The notes under the pieces were generated by a model. It saw only the letters and a program-made list of their open reading frames with translations, had not been told where the DNA came from and made no database searches. From Armatimonadota bacterium (GTDB lineage: Bacteria; Armatimonadota; JAAZEB01), in contig JACQGM010000167.1 in the NCBI GenBank assembly GCA_016199585.1, positions 1 through 32,808 on the forward strand: DNA of 32,808 bases, read 5' to 3'. Shown here piece by piece: positions 8,146 through 16,307 of this stretch. The position numbers and the translations under genes are program-made. Every line of letters begins with the position of its first letter. Position 1 is the first letter of the stretch.

Positions 8146-9342
8146 TTGGCTGACGGGATCCGGGTAACGCACATCCTGGAAGCGACCCTCGGCGGCACGG
8201 GGCGGCACCTCGCGGACGTGGGGTGCGGCCTGGCGGCGGCCGGATTCGCGGTGGAGGCGGTGATCTCCCTGCGCCGCGCCGAGGATTTCGCCCCCAAGGC
8301 GCAGCGGTTGGCGGAGGCGGGCGTCACCCTCACCGAGGTGCCGATGGCGCGCGCCATCGCCCCGGCCGACGACGCCCGAGCCCTGTGGCGGCTGTACCGT
8401 CACCTGCGCCGCTCGCAGCCCGACCTGGTTCACGCGCACTCCTCCAAAGCCGGCATCCTGGGGCGGGTCGCCGCCCGTTGGGCGCGCGTGCCCGTCGTCG
8501 TCTACTCGCCCCACGCCTTCGCCTTCCAGATGCGTTCGGGGTATGCCCCACGCACCCTCTACCTGCGCCTGGAGCGGCTGGCCGGGCGGTGGACCGACTG
8601 CCTGGTGGCCGTCTCGCACGCCGAAGCCGACCTGGCCGCGGCGGCCGGCCTGCTCCCGAAGGCGCGGATCGCTGTGATCGAGAACGGGGTGGACCCGGCA
8701 GAGACCGTCTCGCGCGCGGAGGGCGCCGCCGTCCGGCAGGCATTGGGCATCGCCCCGCAGGCGCCGGTGGTCCTCTTCGCCGCGCGTCTGGTGGAGCAGA
8801 AGGCGCCGGAGGTCCTCGTTCGCGCGGCCCTGCGGGTGCTGGAGCGCCATCCAGACGCCGTGTTCCTCCTCGCCGGTGAAGGCCCTCTACGCCCGCTGCT
8901 GGAGCAGGAGATCGCTCGTGCCAACGGTGAGCCGAACGTGCGCCTGCTTGGCTACCGTCCTGATGCCGCTCGCCTCTACGCCGCCGCCGACCTCTTCGCT
9001 CTCCCCTCGCGCTGGGAAGGCCTCCCCTACGCCCTGCTCGAGGCGATGGCCGCCGGCCTGCCGGTGGTCGCCTCCGACATTCCTGCCATCGCCGAGGCGG
9101 CGCCATGCGGCGAGACCGCTCTCCTCGTCCCTCCCGACGATCCCGGCGCCCTGGCCGAAGCCCTCGAATGCCTGATCCGGGAACCCGACGATGCCCGCGC
9201 CCTCGGCGCCGCCGGCCGCGAGCGCGTGCGCCGATGCTACACCCTCGACCGGCAGGTGGCGCGATTGGGCGCGCTCTACCAAAGGCTGTGCGGTTTCGAC
9301 GTGGGCGCAGAGCGGCCGGGTGCCTCGGGCTGGCGCCGGTAG
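8146..9342 (+). CDS. Family 4 glycosyltransferase
   Basis: 398 residues from TTG 8146. This start is chosen because GAGGAG stands 6 nt upstream; an earlier in-frame GTG (8062) would translate the inverted repeat, which is unlikely to be protein. The GT-B fold is seen in the N-terminal glycine-rich acceptor loop (GGTGRHLADVG), HAHSSKAGILGRVAA, VIENGVDP, the AARLVEQKAPE segment that starts the nucleotide-sugar domain, and the retaining EX7E motif EGLPYALLE. It should transfer a sugar from a nucleotide donor to a lipid-linked or polysaccharide acceptor at the cytoplasmic membrane; donor and acceptor cannot be read. No other polysaccharide genes adjoin it. Confidence 0.88.
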   Translation: MADGIRVTHILEATLGGTGRHLADVGCGLAAAGFAVEAVISLRRAEDFAPKAQRLAEAGVTLTEVPMARAIAPADDARALWRLYRHLRRSQPDLVHAHSSKAGILGRVAARWARVPVVVYSPHAFAFQMRSGYAPRTLYLRLERLAGRWTDCLVAVSHAEADLAAAAGLLPKARIAVIENGVDPAETVSRAEGAAVRQALGIAPQAPVVLFAARLVEQKAPEVLVRAALRVLERHPDAVFLLAGEGPLRPLLEQEIARANGEPNVRLLGYRPDAARLYAAADLFALPSRWEGLPYALLEAMAAGLPVVASDIPAIAEAAPCGETALLVPPDDPGALAEALECLIREPDDARALGAAGRERVRRCYTLDRQVARLGALYQRLCGFDVGAERPGASGWRR

Positions 9343-9440
9343 TACTCCCATCCTTGGGAGAGGTAGCGGTAAGCATTCTCGATGGCGTCCGAACCGCGTG
9401 CCCGACGGATGAGCGCAAGCCAGCCGCTGCCCGTGATCAC
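9276..9440 (-). CDS. Candidate small protein coupled to lepB
   Basis: A 54-codon ORF starts with GTG at 9440, whose last bases overlap the lepB stop in the four-base arrangement GTGA. It would give a Tyr/Arg-rich protein with segments GSDAIENAYRYLSQGWEYYRR. Third codon positions are mostly G or C in that section, as in true genes here. Its last 67 bases overlap the end of the converging glycosyltransferase gene. A small hairpin (9345-9360) lies in it, which could instead be a terminator. I know no family for it, and no independent evidence shows it is translated. Confidence 0.35.
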   Translation of the reverse strand: MITGSGWLALIRRARGSDAIENAYRYLSQGWEYYRRQPEAPGRSAPTSKPHSLW

Positions 9441-9961
9441 CGTGGCCGCCCGATGCGGCCAGGGGGCCAGTAGACGAAGAGGACCTTCCCCACCAGAAAG
9501 TCCCGCCGCAGGGGCCCCCAGTGGCGGCTGTCGTCGCTGGTATCGCGGTTGTCGCCAAGGACGAAGACGTGACCGGGCGGCACCCTCTCCGGCCGGTAGC
9601 TCAGGCCGAGGCGCTGCCGGATGTACGGCTCTGCTACGGGCACCCCGTTGCGAAGGAGCACTCCGCGGTGCAGGGCCACCTGGTCGCTCTCTCCCGCCAC
9701 GGCGCGCTTCACCCAGACCTCGGCGCGGTGCAGGGAGTGGAAGGCGACGATGTCGCCCGGCCGGGGCGGCCGCCGGCGATAGGCGGTGCGGTTGATCAGG
9801 AAGTAGTCGCCCACGCGGAGGGTAGGCTCCATTGACGGGGATGAGACGTAGGCCGGCAGAACGAGGAACAGGCGCAGGCAGGCGGCGCCGGCCAGGCCGG
9901 CCAGCAGGAGCACTCGCTCCCACACCCGCCACCGCTGGCTCGGGGTCTTCCTGTCAGCCAT
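9437..9961 (-). CDS. lepB: Signal peptidase I (family S26A)
   Basis: 174 residues, the short form typical of many bacteria outside Enterobacteria. One N-terminal membrane anchor (about 17-37) places the active domain outside the cytoplasm, where it cuts signal peptides from exported proteins. The catalytic serine is in SPSMEPTL (Ser43) and the general-base lysine in VKRAVAG (Lys85). Box E is GDNRDTSDDSRHWGP (136-150). It would process many of the secreted products in this window. It has its own promoter (10046-10075) and a leader of about 78 nt; GAGGGG upstream of the ATG is a weak ribosome site. A 54-codon ORF may be coupled to its stop. Confidence 0.94.
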   Translation of the reverse strand: MADRKTPSQRWRVWERVLLLAGLAGAACLRLFLVLPAYVSSPSMEPTLRVGDYFLINRTAYRRRPPRPGDIVAFHSLHRAEVWVKRAVAGESDQVALHRGVLLRNGVPVAEPYIRQRLGLSYRPERVPPGHVFVLGDNRDTSDDSRHWGPLRRDFLVGKVLFVYWPPGRIGRPR

Positions 9962-10045
9962 GACCGCATGCCCCTCTTCCCGGTCGGCCCCCCTGCGCCC
10001 TCCACAACGACGCCGCCGGCAGGGAAGCCGTTGGTGCGATGTCCC

Positions 10046-10075
10046 ATTCTACGATCCTGCGCGGGCGCCTGTCAA
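10046..10075 (-). promoter_or_regulatory. lepB promoter
   Basis: On the minus strand TTGACA (10070-10075), an 18-bp spacer and TAGAAT (10046-10051). Transcription would begin near 10039. It diverges from the esterase promoter at 10108-10136, with 32 bp between the two -35 boxes. Confidence 0.72.
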
Positions 10076-10107
10076 CGCGCTCGAGGCACGGCCCCGCGGC
10101 GATCCGC

Positions 10108-10136
10108 TTGACATCCGGGTTCCCTGGTGCTAAGAT
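10108..10136 (+). promoter_or_regulatory. Promoter of the esterase and possibly the ThuA cluster
   Basis: TTGACA (10108-10113), a 17-bp spacer, TAAGAT (10131-10136). The start would be near 10143, leaving an untranslated leader of about 240 nt before the esterase. Confidence 0.75.
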
Positions 10137-10381
10137 AGCCCCGGCTCGGGGTTGGTCGGCAAGGGGGTGCTGCGGCTTCCCTTGCCCGTGTCTCAGTGGC
10201 CTGCGTCCCGCGGCGGGCCGGGTCGTCCGGTCTTGCTCCGTCCGCCTGCGCGTGAATCAGACGGACGGCTTGCCAATGGCGCGTTTTCGGGAACAGGAAG
10301 GCTCTCAACCCCGGACCGGCGTCGGGTGAGGCCGCGAGCGGGGAGCAGGACGGACGCAGCGCGCCCGACGGGGACGCGCGG
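10137..10381 (+). other. Long 5' leader of the esterase gene
   Basis: This roughly 240-nt stretch between promoter and start codon holds no recognised riboswitch. A 17-codon ORF (10276-10329) lacks a good ribosome site. The leader may be structured, but I cannot assign a class. Together with the divergent promoters it explains the gene-free interval 9962-10381. Confidence 0.45.
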
Positions 10382-11269
10382 ATGGAGCGGATGATGGCGG
10401 TGCCGGTGGTGATGACGGCAATGGGGGCAGCCCCCGAGAGCCGGCAGGCGATGGCGGATCTGCCCGAGGGGTTGGATGTGCGCGACAATGCGGTGTTCGG
10501 GCAGGGGGGTGGGCGCGACCTGAAGCTGACGCTCTTCTCCCCGAAGGGCGCGCGGGCGCGTCCTCTGATGCCCGGGATGGTCTACTTCCACGGCGGCGGG
10601 TGGCGAGGCGGCAATCGAGAGGGTCTCTATCGGTGGGCGGCCCGATCCGCGGCGCTGGGGATCGTCTGTGCCAGCGCCGAGTACCGGCTCTCCGGGGAGG
10701 CGTTCTATCCGGCGGCGGTGGAGGATGCCAAGTGCGCCGTGCGCTGGATGCGCGCCCACGCGAAGGAGCTGAAGGTGGATCCCGAGCGCATCGGCTGCGG
10801 GGGAGGCTCCGCCGGGGGGCATCTCGCGGCCATGTTGGCCACCACGGCCCACCTGAAGGCATTGGAGGGGAAGGGGGGCCACGAGGGCATCTCCAGCCGC
10901 GTCTGCCTGGCGGTACTCCTCAACCCGGCGCTCGACATGCTCGGCTTCGGCGGGCGCGGGGGGCACTCGGCGGCCGTCGCGTTCCTGGGGGTACCGCCCG
11001 AGGAGAGGCCCGACCTCTACCGCGAGGCATCCCCCGTCACCCACGTCAGCAAGGAGAGCGCGCCCTGCCTCATCTTCCACGGCACCGCCGATCCGATCGT
11101 TCCCTACGCCCAAGCCGTCCGGTTCAAAGAGACGATGGAGCGCGCTGGCGCGCCCGTGGAGCTGGTGGGTGCCGAGGGAGAAGGGCACGGTTACATGGCG
11201 AGTCCGGCCTGGTTCGAGAAGTGCTGCGCGAAGATGGATGCCTGGCTGAAGGAGCGCTTCGGGATATGA
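10382..11269 (+). CDS. Alpha/beta hydrolase, esterase/lipase of the HSL-like group
   Basis: 295 residues. The oxyanion motif HGGGW, the nucleophile elbow GGGSAGGH (Ser143), the acid in GTADPIVP (Asp237) and the base in GEGHGY (His269) form a complete catalytic triad. Proteins with this layout cleave acetyl, feruloyl or other short esters, often from plant polysaccharides. There is no clear signal peptide, although the first 15 residues are fairly hydrophobic. The start is uncertain: ATG 10382 is the first in frame and ATG 10391, ATG 10394 and ATG 10449 are alternatives; none has a strong ribosome site. It stands upstream of the sugar-type gene set beginning 263 nt later, which suggests a shared carbohydrate role. 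Confidence 0.85.
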   Translation: MERMMAVPVVMTAMGAAPESRQAMADLPEGLDVRDNAVFGQGGGRDLKLTLFSPKGARARPLMPGMVYFHGGGWRGGNREGLYRWAARSAALGIVCASAEYRLSGEAFYPAAVEDAKCAVRWMRAHAKELKVDPERIGCGGGSAGGHLAAMLATTAHLKALEGKGGHEGISSRVCLAVLLNPALDMLGFGGRGGHSAAVAFLGVPPEERPDLYREASPVTHVSKESAPCLIFHGTADPIVPYAQAVRFKETMERAGAPVELVGAEGEGHGYMASPAWFEKCCAKMDAWLKERFGI

Positions 11270-11532
11270 TCGCCCCTGGTCGGATCAGAGTGCCTCTGGG
11301 TCCATCGCGCGGCACCCTTGGCAGCGAGACGCGGATGGCGCCCGACGAATCCTCATGGCCGCGCACCCGGACTACGCAGGGCGAGCCTGCCCCGGTTTCG
11401 AACCGACCGGACAGGGACGATGCTTGACGGGTACGAATCGAGGCGGGCCGGCCCCGCCTCCTCTTCAGCGCGGAGCCCTCGACCCGAACAACCCGTTCCA
11501 CACCTGCGGATAGCGAGAAGGAGGTTGGTTTC

Positions 11533-12345
11533 ATGGCACAGACTGGACAGAAGGTTCTCTACTTCACGCGCCATACGGTCTACACCATCGGGGCGCTTCC
11601 ATCGCCACTGAAGCCGCTGGACGCCCCCAGCCTATCGGACAATGTCGTGACGGAGATCGGCAAGCGCGCCGGGCTGGAGGTAGTCTGCACCAACAACGGC
11701 GAGGTCTTCGATGGCGACCTGAGCCAGTACGGCACCTTCGTGTTCTTCAGCTCCGGGTCGCTGCAGCAGTTGATGGGACCGGAGAGCACCCAGGGGTCTC
11801 CGCCCATCTCGGCCCGGGGTAAGGACCGGCTCTTCGCGGCGCTGGCGGCGGGCACCGGCTTCGTCGGCATCCGCAACACGGTCTCCTGTTCCGAGGAGTT
11901 GATCGGCTGTCACTACAACGGCCACGTTCGCACCCAGGCCGCCACGATGCTGGTGAAGTCGCCCGGCTTCCCCGGGCTGAGCGGCGCCGGGGAGTGCTTC
12001 TCGATCGTGGATCCGTGGTACACGTTCCGGGACTTCCAGAGTGACATCCACGTCGTGCTCGCCTACGAGACGGCGGGGGCCGAGGACGTGGAGATACCCG
12101 AGCCCCGCTGGCAGGAGATCCAGAAGAAGCTGTTCCGCCCGCCCTTCCCGTCCACCTGGGCGCGCATGCACGGGAAGAGCCGGGTCTTCTATACCAGCAT
12201 GGGCAACTACGACGACACATGGAACAGCCCGATCTTCCAGGCGATGCTGCAAGGGGCGATCACCTGGACCATCGGCCGCGTGGATGCCGATGTCGCCCCC
12301 AACCTCTCGGCGGCGACGCCGGGGGCGAACCAACTGAGCCGGTAG
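11533..12345 (+). CDS. ThuA-like domain protein
   Basis: 270 residues with the ThuA fold, a class I glutamine-amidotransferase-like flavodoxin-type domain: KVLYFTRH at the start, the central GTGFVGIRNTVSCSEEL, GHVRTQAATMLV, and the closing GKSRVFYTSMGNYDDTWNSPIFQ. In rhizobia, ThuA works with the Gfo/Idh/MocA enzyme ThuB in oxidation of disaccharides such as trehalose; here a dehydrogenase of that superfamily is also in the cluster. No signal peptide is seen, so it is cytoplasmic. A consensus AAGGAGG (11518-11524) precedes the ATG by 8 nt. The 263 nt upstream (11270-11532) show no clear promoter, so it may be read from the esterase promoter. Confidence 0.85.
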   Translation: MAQTGQKVLYFTRHTVYTIGALPSPLKPLDAPSLSDNVVTEIGKRAGLEVVCTNNGEVFDGDLSQYGTFVFFSSGSLQQLMGPESTQGSPPISARGKDRLFAALAAGTGFVGIRNTVSCSEELIGCHYNGHVRTQAATMLVKSPGFPGLSGAGECFSIVDPWYTFRDFQSDIHVVLAYETAGAEDVEIPEPRWQEIQKKLFRPPFPSTWARMHGKSRVFYTSMGNYDDTWNSPIFQAMLQGAITWTIGRVDADVAPNLSAATPGANQLSR

Positions 12346-12395
12346 ATCGGGCACGGGTGCCCGGCGCACTGGCGCCCGGAAAGCGAGGTCGTACG

Positions 12396-13259
12396 ATGAA
12401 GTTCTCAGCAGTCACGCACGCGGTGGGGCACGCCCTCTCCCTCGAGGAGACGCTGGCCACCATCAAGGGGATCGGCTTTGACGGGGTTCTGTTCCTCACC
12501 AACCGGAACTCCGAGCCGGTTCGCCCCGACGGCACCTGCCCGAAGCCGTTCCCCGACGTGCTCCGCTCCGAGCCGGAGCACGTCCTCAAGGCGTTCCGCA
12601 ACGCCGGCCTGGAGATCTCCGCCCTCCACTACTCGGGGAAGCTGGACGTGGAGAGCGACGAGGGCGCCGACGAGAGCGTCGCCGGCCTCAAGGAGTATGC
12701 CGACTACGCGCTGGCCCTGGGGTGCCGCTACCTGACCCACGCGGTGCCCTCCGCCGGCCGCAGCCGCGTGCCGACCGAGGAGAAGGCGCCGCAGATCCGG
12801 CGCTTCGCCGGTATCATGAACCGGGTGGCGGATGCCTACGCCGACCGGGGCCTGAAGGTCGGGTGCGACATTCACCACCGGGCGGTTGTCGAGGGCCTCG
12901 ACGACTGCCGGCTGCTGGTGGACTCGATGCCCTGCAAGAATGCGGGCCTGCTGATGAACATCGGCCACCTCACCACCGCCGAGGCCTACGGCTGGCTCCT
13001 GGTGGATGAGTACCCCGAACGCATCCCGGTGGTGGGTTGGAAGGATCACAGCCTGGCGACGGACCGGCCGCGGCCGATGTGGTCCATCGAGTTGGGCACC
13101 GGCCACAGCCCGTTTGAGCTGTACGTCCGGCGCTTCAAGCAGCACCCGGCGGAGCGCGTTCACCTCGTCAACGCCGAGAATGTGGTGGACGCGGAGCGCG
13201 TGGCGGTGCTCACCCGCAGCCTGGCGTACATCCGCCGCCTGTGGGAGACGGTAGCGTAG
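12396..13259 (+). CDS. Xylose-isomerase-like TIM-barrel protein, copy 1
   Basis: 287 residues from the ATG at 12396, chosen because copy 2 starts identically (MKFS.VTHAVGH). It belongs to the AP-endonuclease-2/sugar phosphate isomerase/epimerase fold; candidate metal or sugar ligands lie in SALHYSGKLDVESDEG, CDIHHRAVVEG, LMNIGH, GWKDHS and SIELGTGHSPF. Members usually isomerise or epimerise keto-sugars, sugar acids or inositols, or act on 3-keto-glycosides. The substrate here is unknown. The gene begins 50 nt after the ThuA gene and is followed after 11 nt by a paralogue of equal length, so all are likely in one operon. Confidence 0.85.
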   Translation: MKFSAVTHAVGHALSLEETLATIKGIGFDGVLFLTNRNSEPVRPDGTCPKPFPDVLRSEPEHVLKAFRNAGLEISALHYSGKLDVESDEGADESVAGLKEYADYALALGCRYLTHAVPSAGRSRVPTEEKAPQIRRFAGIMNRVADAYADRGLKVGCDIHHRAVVEGLDDCRLLVDSMPCKNAGLLMNIGHLTTAEAYGWLLVDEYPERIPVVGWKDHSLATDRPRPMWSIELGTGHSPFELYVRRFKQHPAERVHLVNAENVVDAERVAVLTRSLAYIRRLWETVA

Positions 13260-13270
13260 GAGGCCGGGCG

Positions 13271-14134
13271 ATGAAGTTCTCAGTAGTCACGCACGCCGTG
13301 GGGCATAGCCTCTCCTTCGAGGAGACGCTGGCGACCATCAAGGAGATCGGCTTCGAGGGTGTCCTGCTGCTCACCAGCCGGGACTCCGAGCCGGTTCGCC
13401 CCGACGGCACCTGTCCGAAGCCGTTCCCCGACGTGCTCCACTCCGAGCCGGAGCACGTCCTCAAGGCGATGAGCAACGCCGGCCTGCGGATCGCCGCCAT
13501 CCACTACTCCGGGAAGATTGACGTGGAGAGCGACGAGGGCGCCGACAAGAGCGTCGCCGACATCAAGGAGTACGCGGATTTCGCCGTCGCCCTCGGGTGT
13601 GGCGCCATGACCCTCCCGGTGCCCTCCTGCAGCCGGACGCACGTGCCGACCGAGGAGAAGGCGCCGCAGATCCGGCGCTACGGGAGCATCATGAACCGGG
13701 TGGCGGAGGCGTACACCGACCACGGCCTGAAGCTCGCCTGCGACGTCCACTACCGGGCTTACATCGAGGGCCTCGACGATTGCCGCCTCCTTGTGCAGTC
13801 CATGCCTTGCGCCAACGCCTGTCTGGGAATGAATATCGGCCATTTCACCACCGCCCAGGCTTACGGCTGGCTCCTGGTGGACGATTACCCCGATCGCATC
13901 CCGCTGGTTGGCTGGAAGGACCACAGCCTGGCCCCCGATCGGCCGCGGCCGATGTGGTCCATCGAGCTGGGCACCGGCCACAGCCCGTTCGAGCTCTACA
14001 TCCGGCGCTTCAAGCGGCACCCGGCGGAGCGTCAACACCTGATCAACTGCGAGGACGTGGTGGACGCGGAGCGCGTGCCGGTTCTCAGACGCAGCCTGGC
14101 CTACCTGAGCCGCCTGTGGGAGACGGTGGAGTAG
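13271..14134 (+). CDS. Xylose-isomerase-like TIM-barrel protein, copy 2
   Basis: 287 residues, aligning with copy 1 end to end without gaps and with most residues identical (by eye near 78 percent). Stretches such as EPVRPDGTCPKPFPDVL, VPTEEKAPQIRR and RPRPMWSIELGTGHSPFEL are shared exactly. Differences cluster around residues 110-122 and 180-195, possibly the substrate-facing loops: copy 1 has GCRYLTHAVPSAGRS where copy 2 has GCGAMTLPVPSCSRT. The pair looks like a tandem duplication that has diverged, perhaps to act on two intermediates of one pathway or to form a heteromer. No strong ribosome site; translation may be coupled to copy 1. Confidence 0.85.
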   Translation: MKFSVVTHAVGHSLSFEETLATIKEIGFEGVLLLTSRDSEPVRPDGTCPKPFPDVLHSEPEHVLKAMSNAGLRIAAIHYSGKIDVESDEGADKSVADIKEYADFAVALGCGAMTLPVPSCSRTHVPTEEKAPQIRRYGSIMNRVAEAYTDHGLKLACDVHYRAYIEGLDDCRLLVQSMPCANACLGMNIGHFTTAQAYGWLLVDDYPDRIPLVGWKDHSLAPDRPRPMWSIELGTGHSPFELYIRRFKRHPAERQHLINCEDVVDAERVPVLRRSLAYLSRLWETVE

Positions 14135-14155
14135 GCCCGGAAAGGGGATCCATCC

Positions 14156-15136
14156 ATGTACAAAGTCGCTATCGTGGGCTACCGGGTGCAGGGCAAGCTG
14201 CACCACGCGCCCGCCTTCGCCAAGCACCCCGACTGCAAGATCGTGGCGGTCTGCGACGTGTTGGAGGAGCGCGCCCGCGAGGGCGCGGATACCTACCGTG
14301 TTCCCTTCTACCTCGATGTGGACGCGATGCTCGACAAAGAGGAGATCGATATCGTCGCCATCCCCGTGGGGGAGAAGTACCGCTTCGACCTGGTGATGAA
14401 GTGCCTCCAGCGGAACAAGCACGTCTTCACCGAGAAGCCCCTGGTCGCCGAAGCGGGGCAGTACCGGATCGTTCCGGGCGACGTGCCCAAGGCGCGCGCG
14501 ATGATTGACGAGTGGCGCAAGCACAACGTCGCCTTCGGCATCTGCTTCGGGCTGCACGGCGGGCGCAACGTGCGCTGGGCCAAGCAGGTCATCCGCAGCG
14601 GCGAGTACGGACCGCTGGCGGTGCTGCAGGCGCGCTGCGCCATCGGGTCGTGGAACCATATCATTGACATGTTCCGGTTCCTCGGGGGCGAGGTGGCGGA
14701 GGTCTTCGCCTACGCCGACGAGGGGTGGCGCTCGAAGACGGCGGCCGTGAAGTTCGAGAGCGGCGCCGTCGGCACTCTGATGATGAGCGCCGACCTGGCG
14801 CTGCAGTACCAGTTCAAGTGGATCGGCCGCAAGGGCGAGGTCCAGATTGACGACATCGGCGGCACCGCCTGGGCGCGCTCCAATCGGTCGTACGAGTACC
14901 GCTATCTCAACGAGCAGGGCAGCCTCGCCTCGACGACCTACTTCGCGCTCTTCGACGACCACATCGCCGAGTTCGTGGATTGCATCAAGGAGGGCCGGCC
15001 CTTCGATGCCGATGGCTGGGCGGGCCTGCGGCACATGGAGATTGACGCCGCCATCGGCGGGTCGATCATGACGGGGCAGCCGGTCAAGGTGGAGCGCTAC
15101 CTGCCCGAATACGGCCGGACCATCTTCTCCGAATAG
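14156..15136 (+). CDS. Gfo/Idh/MocA-family NAD(P)-dependent dehydrogenase
   Basis: 326 residues. The N-terminal Rossmann fold begins [15 protein letters not shown] and contains the family signature TEKPLV (92-97), whose lysine takes part in catalysis. A conserved His lies in [15 protein letters not shown] (His168). The C-terminal beta-sheet domain is typical. Such enzymes oxidise a sugar or polyol hydroxyl to a ketone or reverse the reaction. The classical GxGxxG is modified to GYRVQG, so cofactor preference is unclear. AAAGGGGA precedes the ATG. It closes the ThuA-isomerase-isomerase-dehydrogenase set, matching the idea of sugar catabolism through a keto intermediate. Confidence 0.9.
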   Translation: MYKVAIVGYRVQGKLHHAPAFAKHPDCKIVAVCDVLEERAREGADTYRVPFYLDVDAMLDKEEIDIVAIPVGEKYRFDLVMKCLQRNKHVFTEKPLVAEAGQYRIVPGDVPKARAMIDEWRKHNVAFGICFGLHGGRNVRWAKQVIRSGEYGPLAVLQARCAIGSWNHIIDMFRFLGGEVAEVFAYADEGWRSKTAAVKFESGAVGTLMMSADLALQYQFKWIGRKGEVQIDDIGGTAWARSNRSYEYRYLNEQGSLASTTYFALFDDHIAEFVDCIKEGRPFDADGWAGLRHMEIDAAIGGSIMTGQPVKVERYLPEYGRTIFSE

Positions 15137-15162
15137 CGCGCGCGCACGGCCGGCGCACCGAA

Positions 15163-15220
15163 CGGCGGGGGCGGTCGGGCATCTCGAAGCCGGGATGGCC
15201 CCACCCGTCCGCCCCCGCCG
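15163..15220 (+). terminator. Hairpin after the ThuA cluster
   Basis: Arms of 12 bp (15163-15174 and 15209-15220, built on GGCGGGGGCGG) enclose a 34-nt centre with a shorter imperfect inner stem. No T-run follows, so if it ends transcription it may be Rho-assisted. Confidence 0.45.
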
Positions 15221-15276
15221 CGTCGTGGTTCCGAGCTGGCCCTCCGGCCCCACCCCCACCGCGCCCAAGCGTCCCC

Positions 15277-15328
15277 TTCTTGCCCCAACCGCAAGAAATG
15301 TCAAGCCAAGAGCAAGAAGTGTTAAGCC
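15277..15328 (+). promoter_or_regulatory. Inverted and phased direct repeats, likely regulator sites
   Basis: An inverted repeat TTCTTGC/GCAAGAA (15277-15283, 15291-15297) overlaps two 17-bp direct repeats, GCAAGAAATGTCAAGCC (15291-15307) and GCAAGAAGTGTTAAGCC (15312-15328), 15 of 17 identical and offset by 21 bp, or two helical turns. The motif YAAG recurs at 15292, 15302, 15313 and 15323. The array ends 5 bp before the -35 box, a usual place for an activator. Confidence 0.65.
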
Positions 15329-15333
15329 GGGAC

Positions 15334-15362
15334 TTGACATTCACAAGCGCCAGTGCTACTAT
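15334..15362 (+). promoter_or_regulatory. Promoter of prepilin-like gene A
   Basis: TTGACA (15334-15339), a 17-bp spacer and TACTAT (15357-15362). Transcription would start near 15369 and give a leader of about 108 nt. Confidence 0.78.
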
Positions 15363-15476
15363 AGCTTTGCTGCGCCAGGGGCCACCGGAGCAGCAGCCGG
15401 ATGCGCGGCGCCTTTCCCCCGGGTGCATCCTTGCGCGCGCGTCCGGTCGTGCCGGCCCCAGCAAAGGAGATGTGCG

Positions 15477-16250
15477 ATGCGATTTGAGAGCTACCATCCT
15501 TCCGTGCGCCGCCGCGAGCGCCGGGGCTTCACCCTGATCGAGTTGCTCGTGGTCATAGCGATCATCGCTATCCTGGCGGCCATCCTGTTCCCCGTCTTCT
15601 CCCGTGCCAGGGAGAGAGCGCGGGCCGCAAGCTGCCTGAGCAACATGAAGCAGCTCGGCACCGCCTTCAACATGTACCTGCAGGACTACGACGCCGTGAT
15701 CATCGAGCAGACCCGGATAAACAATGTCGCGGCCCTCGGAAACGCCCTGTGGCCGCTCCTGGCACAGCCGTACGTGAAGAGCTGGGATGCCTTCAAGTGC
15801 CCCTCGTTCTCCATCCTCAGCACCTACTACTCCTCGGCCGCCGAGGGCCTGAAGAGAACGAACCTGAGCTACACGTACTCCAAGTCCTGCAAGGGCTACT
15901 GGGGGCTGAATCCTGCCTACAACAACAAGCAGGGGTTCTGCACGGACTGCTTCACCCTCCCAATCACCGACGCGATGGTGGAGGACCCGGCCGGCACCAT
16001 CTGGCTGGCGGAGATGGGCAGCCGAAGCACCGGACCGCTTGAGTTCTGTGTCCGCCCCGGCATCAACCTCGCCTACGAGTGGCACAACGACTACCACATG
16101 AACACCTACATGAACGGTGCCTCCGGCTACTGGTGCCGCGTGGGGAACCCCCACTTCGATGGCTTCAACGCCGTCTTCGGCGACGGGCACGCCAAGTGGG
16201 TGAAGTGGAAGAGCGGCACCCCGCGCATGTACACCATCGACGCGGACTGA
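15477..16250 (+). CDS. Prepilin-like secreted protein with H-X9-DG motif, paralogue A
   Basis: 257 residues. The ATG follows AAGGAG by 7 nt. A basic leader ends RRG and is cut before Phe18 by prepilin peptidase; FTLIE has the conserved Glu at mature position 5, and residues 18-40 form the hydrophobic helix. The rest is a globular domain with several Cys (SCKGYWG, GFCTDC) and the C-terminal H-X9-DG motif (His226, Asp236-Gly237). This is the DUF1559-like group, expanded in Planctomycetota and Armatimonadota and thought to be pseudopilins or surface proteins; exact function is unknown. It has its own promoter and phased repeats and is followed by a tandem paralogue. No prepilin peptidase or pilus ATPase gene lies nearby. 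Confidence 0.88.
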   Translation: MRFESYHPSVRRRERRGFTLIELLVVIAIIAILAAILFPVFSRARERARAASCLSNMKQLGTAFNMYLQDYDAVIIEQTRINNVAALGNALWPLLAQPYVKSWDAFKCPSFSILSTYYSSAAEGLKRTNLSYTYSKSCKGYWGLNPAYNNKQGFCTDCFTLPITDAMVEDPAGTIWLAEMGSRSTGPLEFCVRPGINLAYEWHNDYHMNTYMNGASGYWCRVGNPHFDGFNAVFGDGHAKWVKWKSGTPRMYTIDAD

Positions 16251-16260
16251 CGCTCACTCC

Positions 16261-16300
16261 GCAGCCGGGCTCGGGCAGGAGCCGTGGCTGCTTCCTCTTC
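16261..16300 (+). terminator. Terminator-like hairpin after paralogue A
   Basis: Nested stems GCAGCC/GGCTGC (16261-16266, 16286-16291) and GGCTC/GAGCC (16268-16272, 16279-16283) with a small bulge, followed by the T-rich TTCCTCTTC. It starts 10 nt after the stop codon and fits an intrinsic terminator. Confidence 0.6.
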
Positions 16301-16307
16301 GCCCTCA

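Noticed and set aside
10276-10329. A 17-codon upstream ORF in the esterase leader
   Set aside because: No good ribosome site and no coding bias; length is within chance.
11390-11420. A T-arm-like sequence (GGTTTCGAACC) suggesting a tRNA
   Set aside because: The flanking bases cannot form the other tRNA arms; no tRNA was found anywhere in the window.
13280-15340. A 686-codon open frame on the minus strand
   Set aside because: Antisense shadow of the isomerase copy 2 and dehydrogenase genes; no motif, and it crosses a hairpin and the repeat array of the next promoter.
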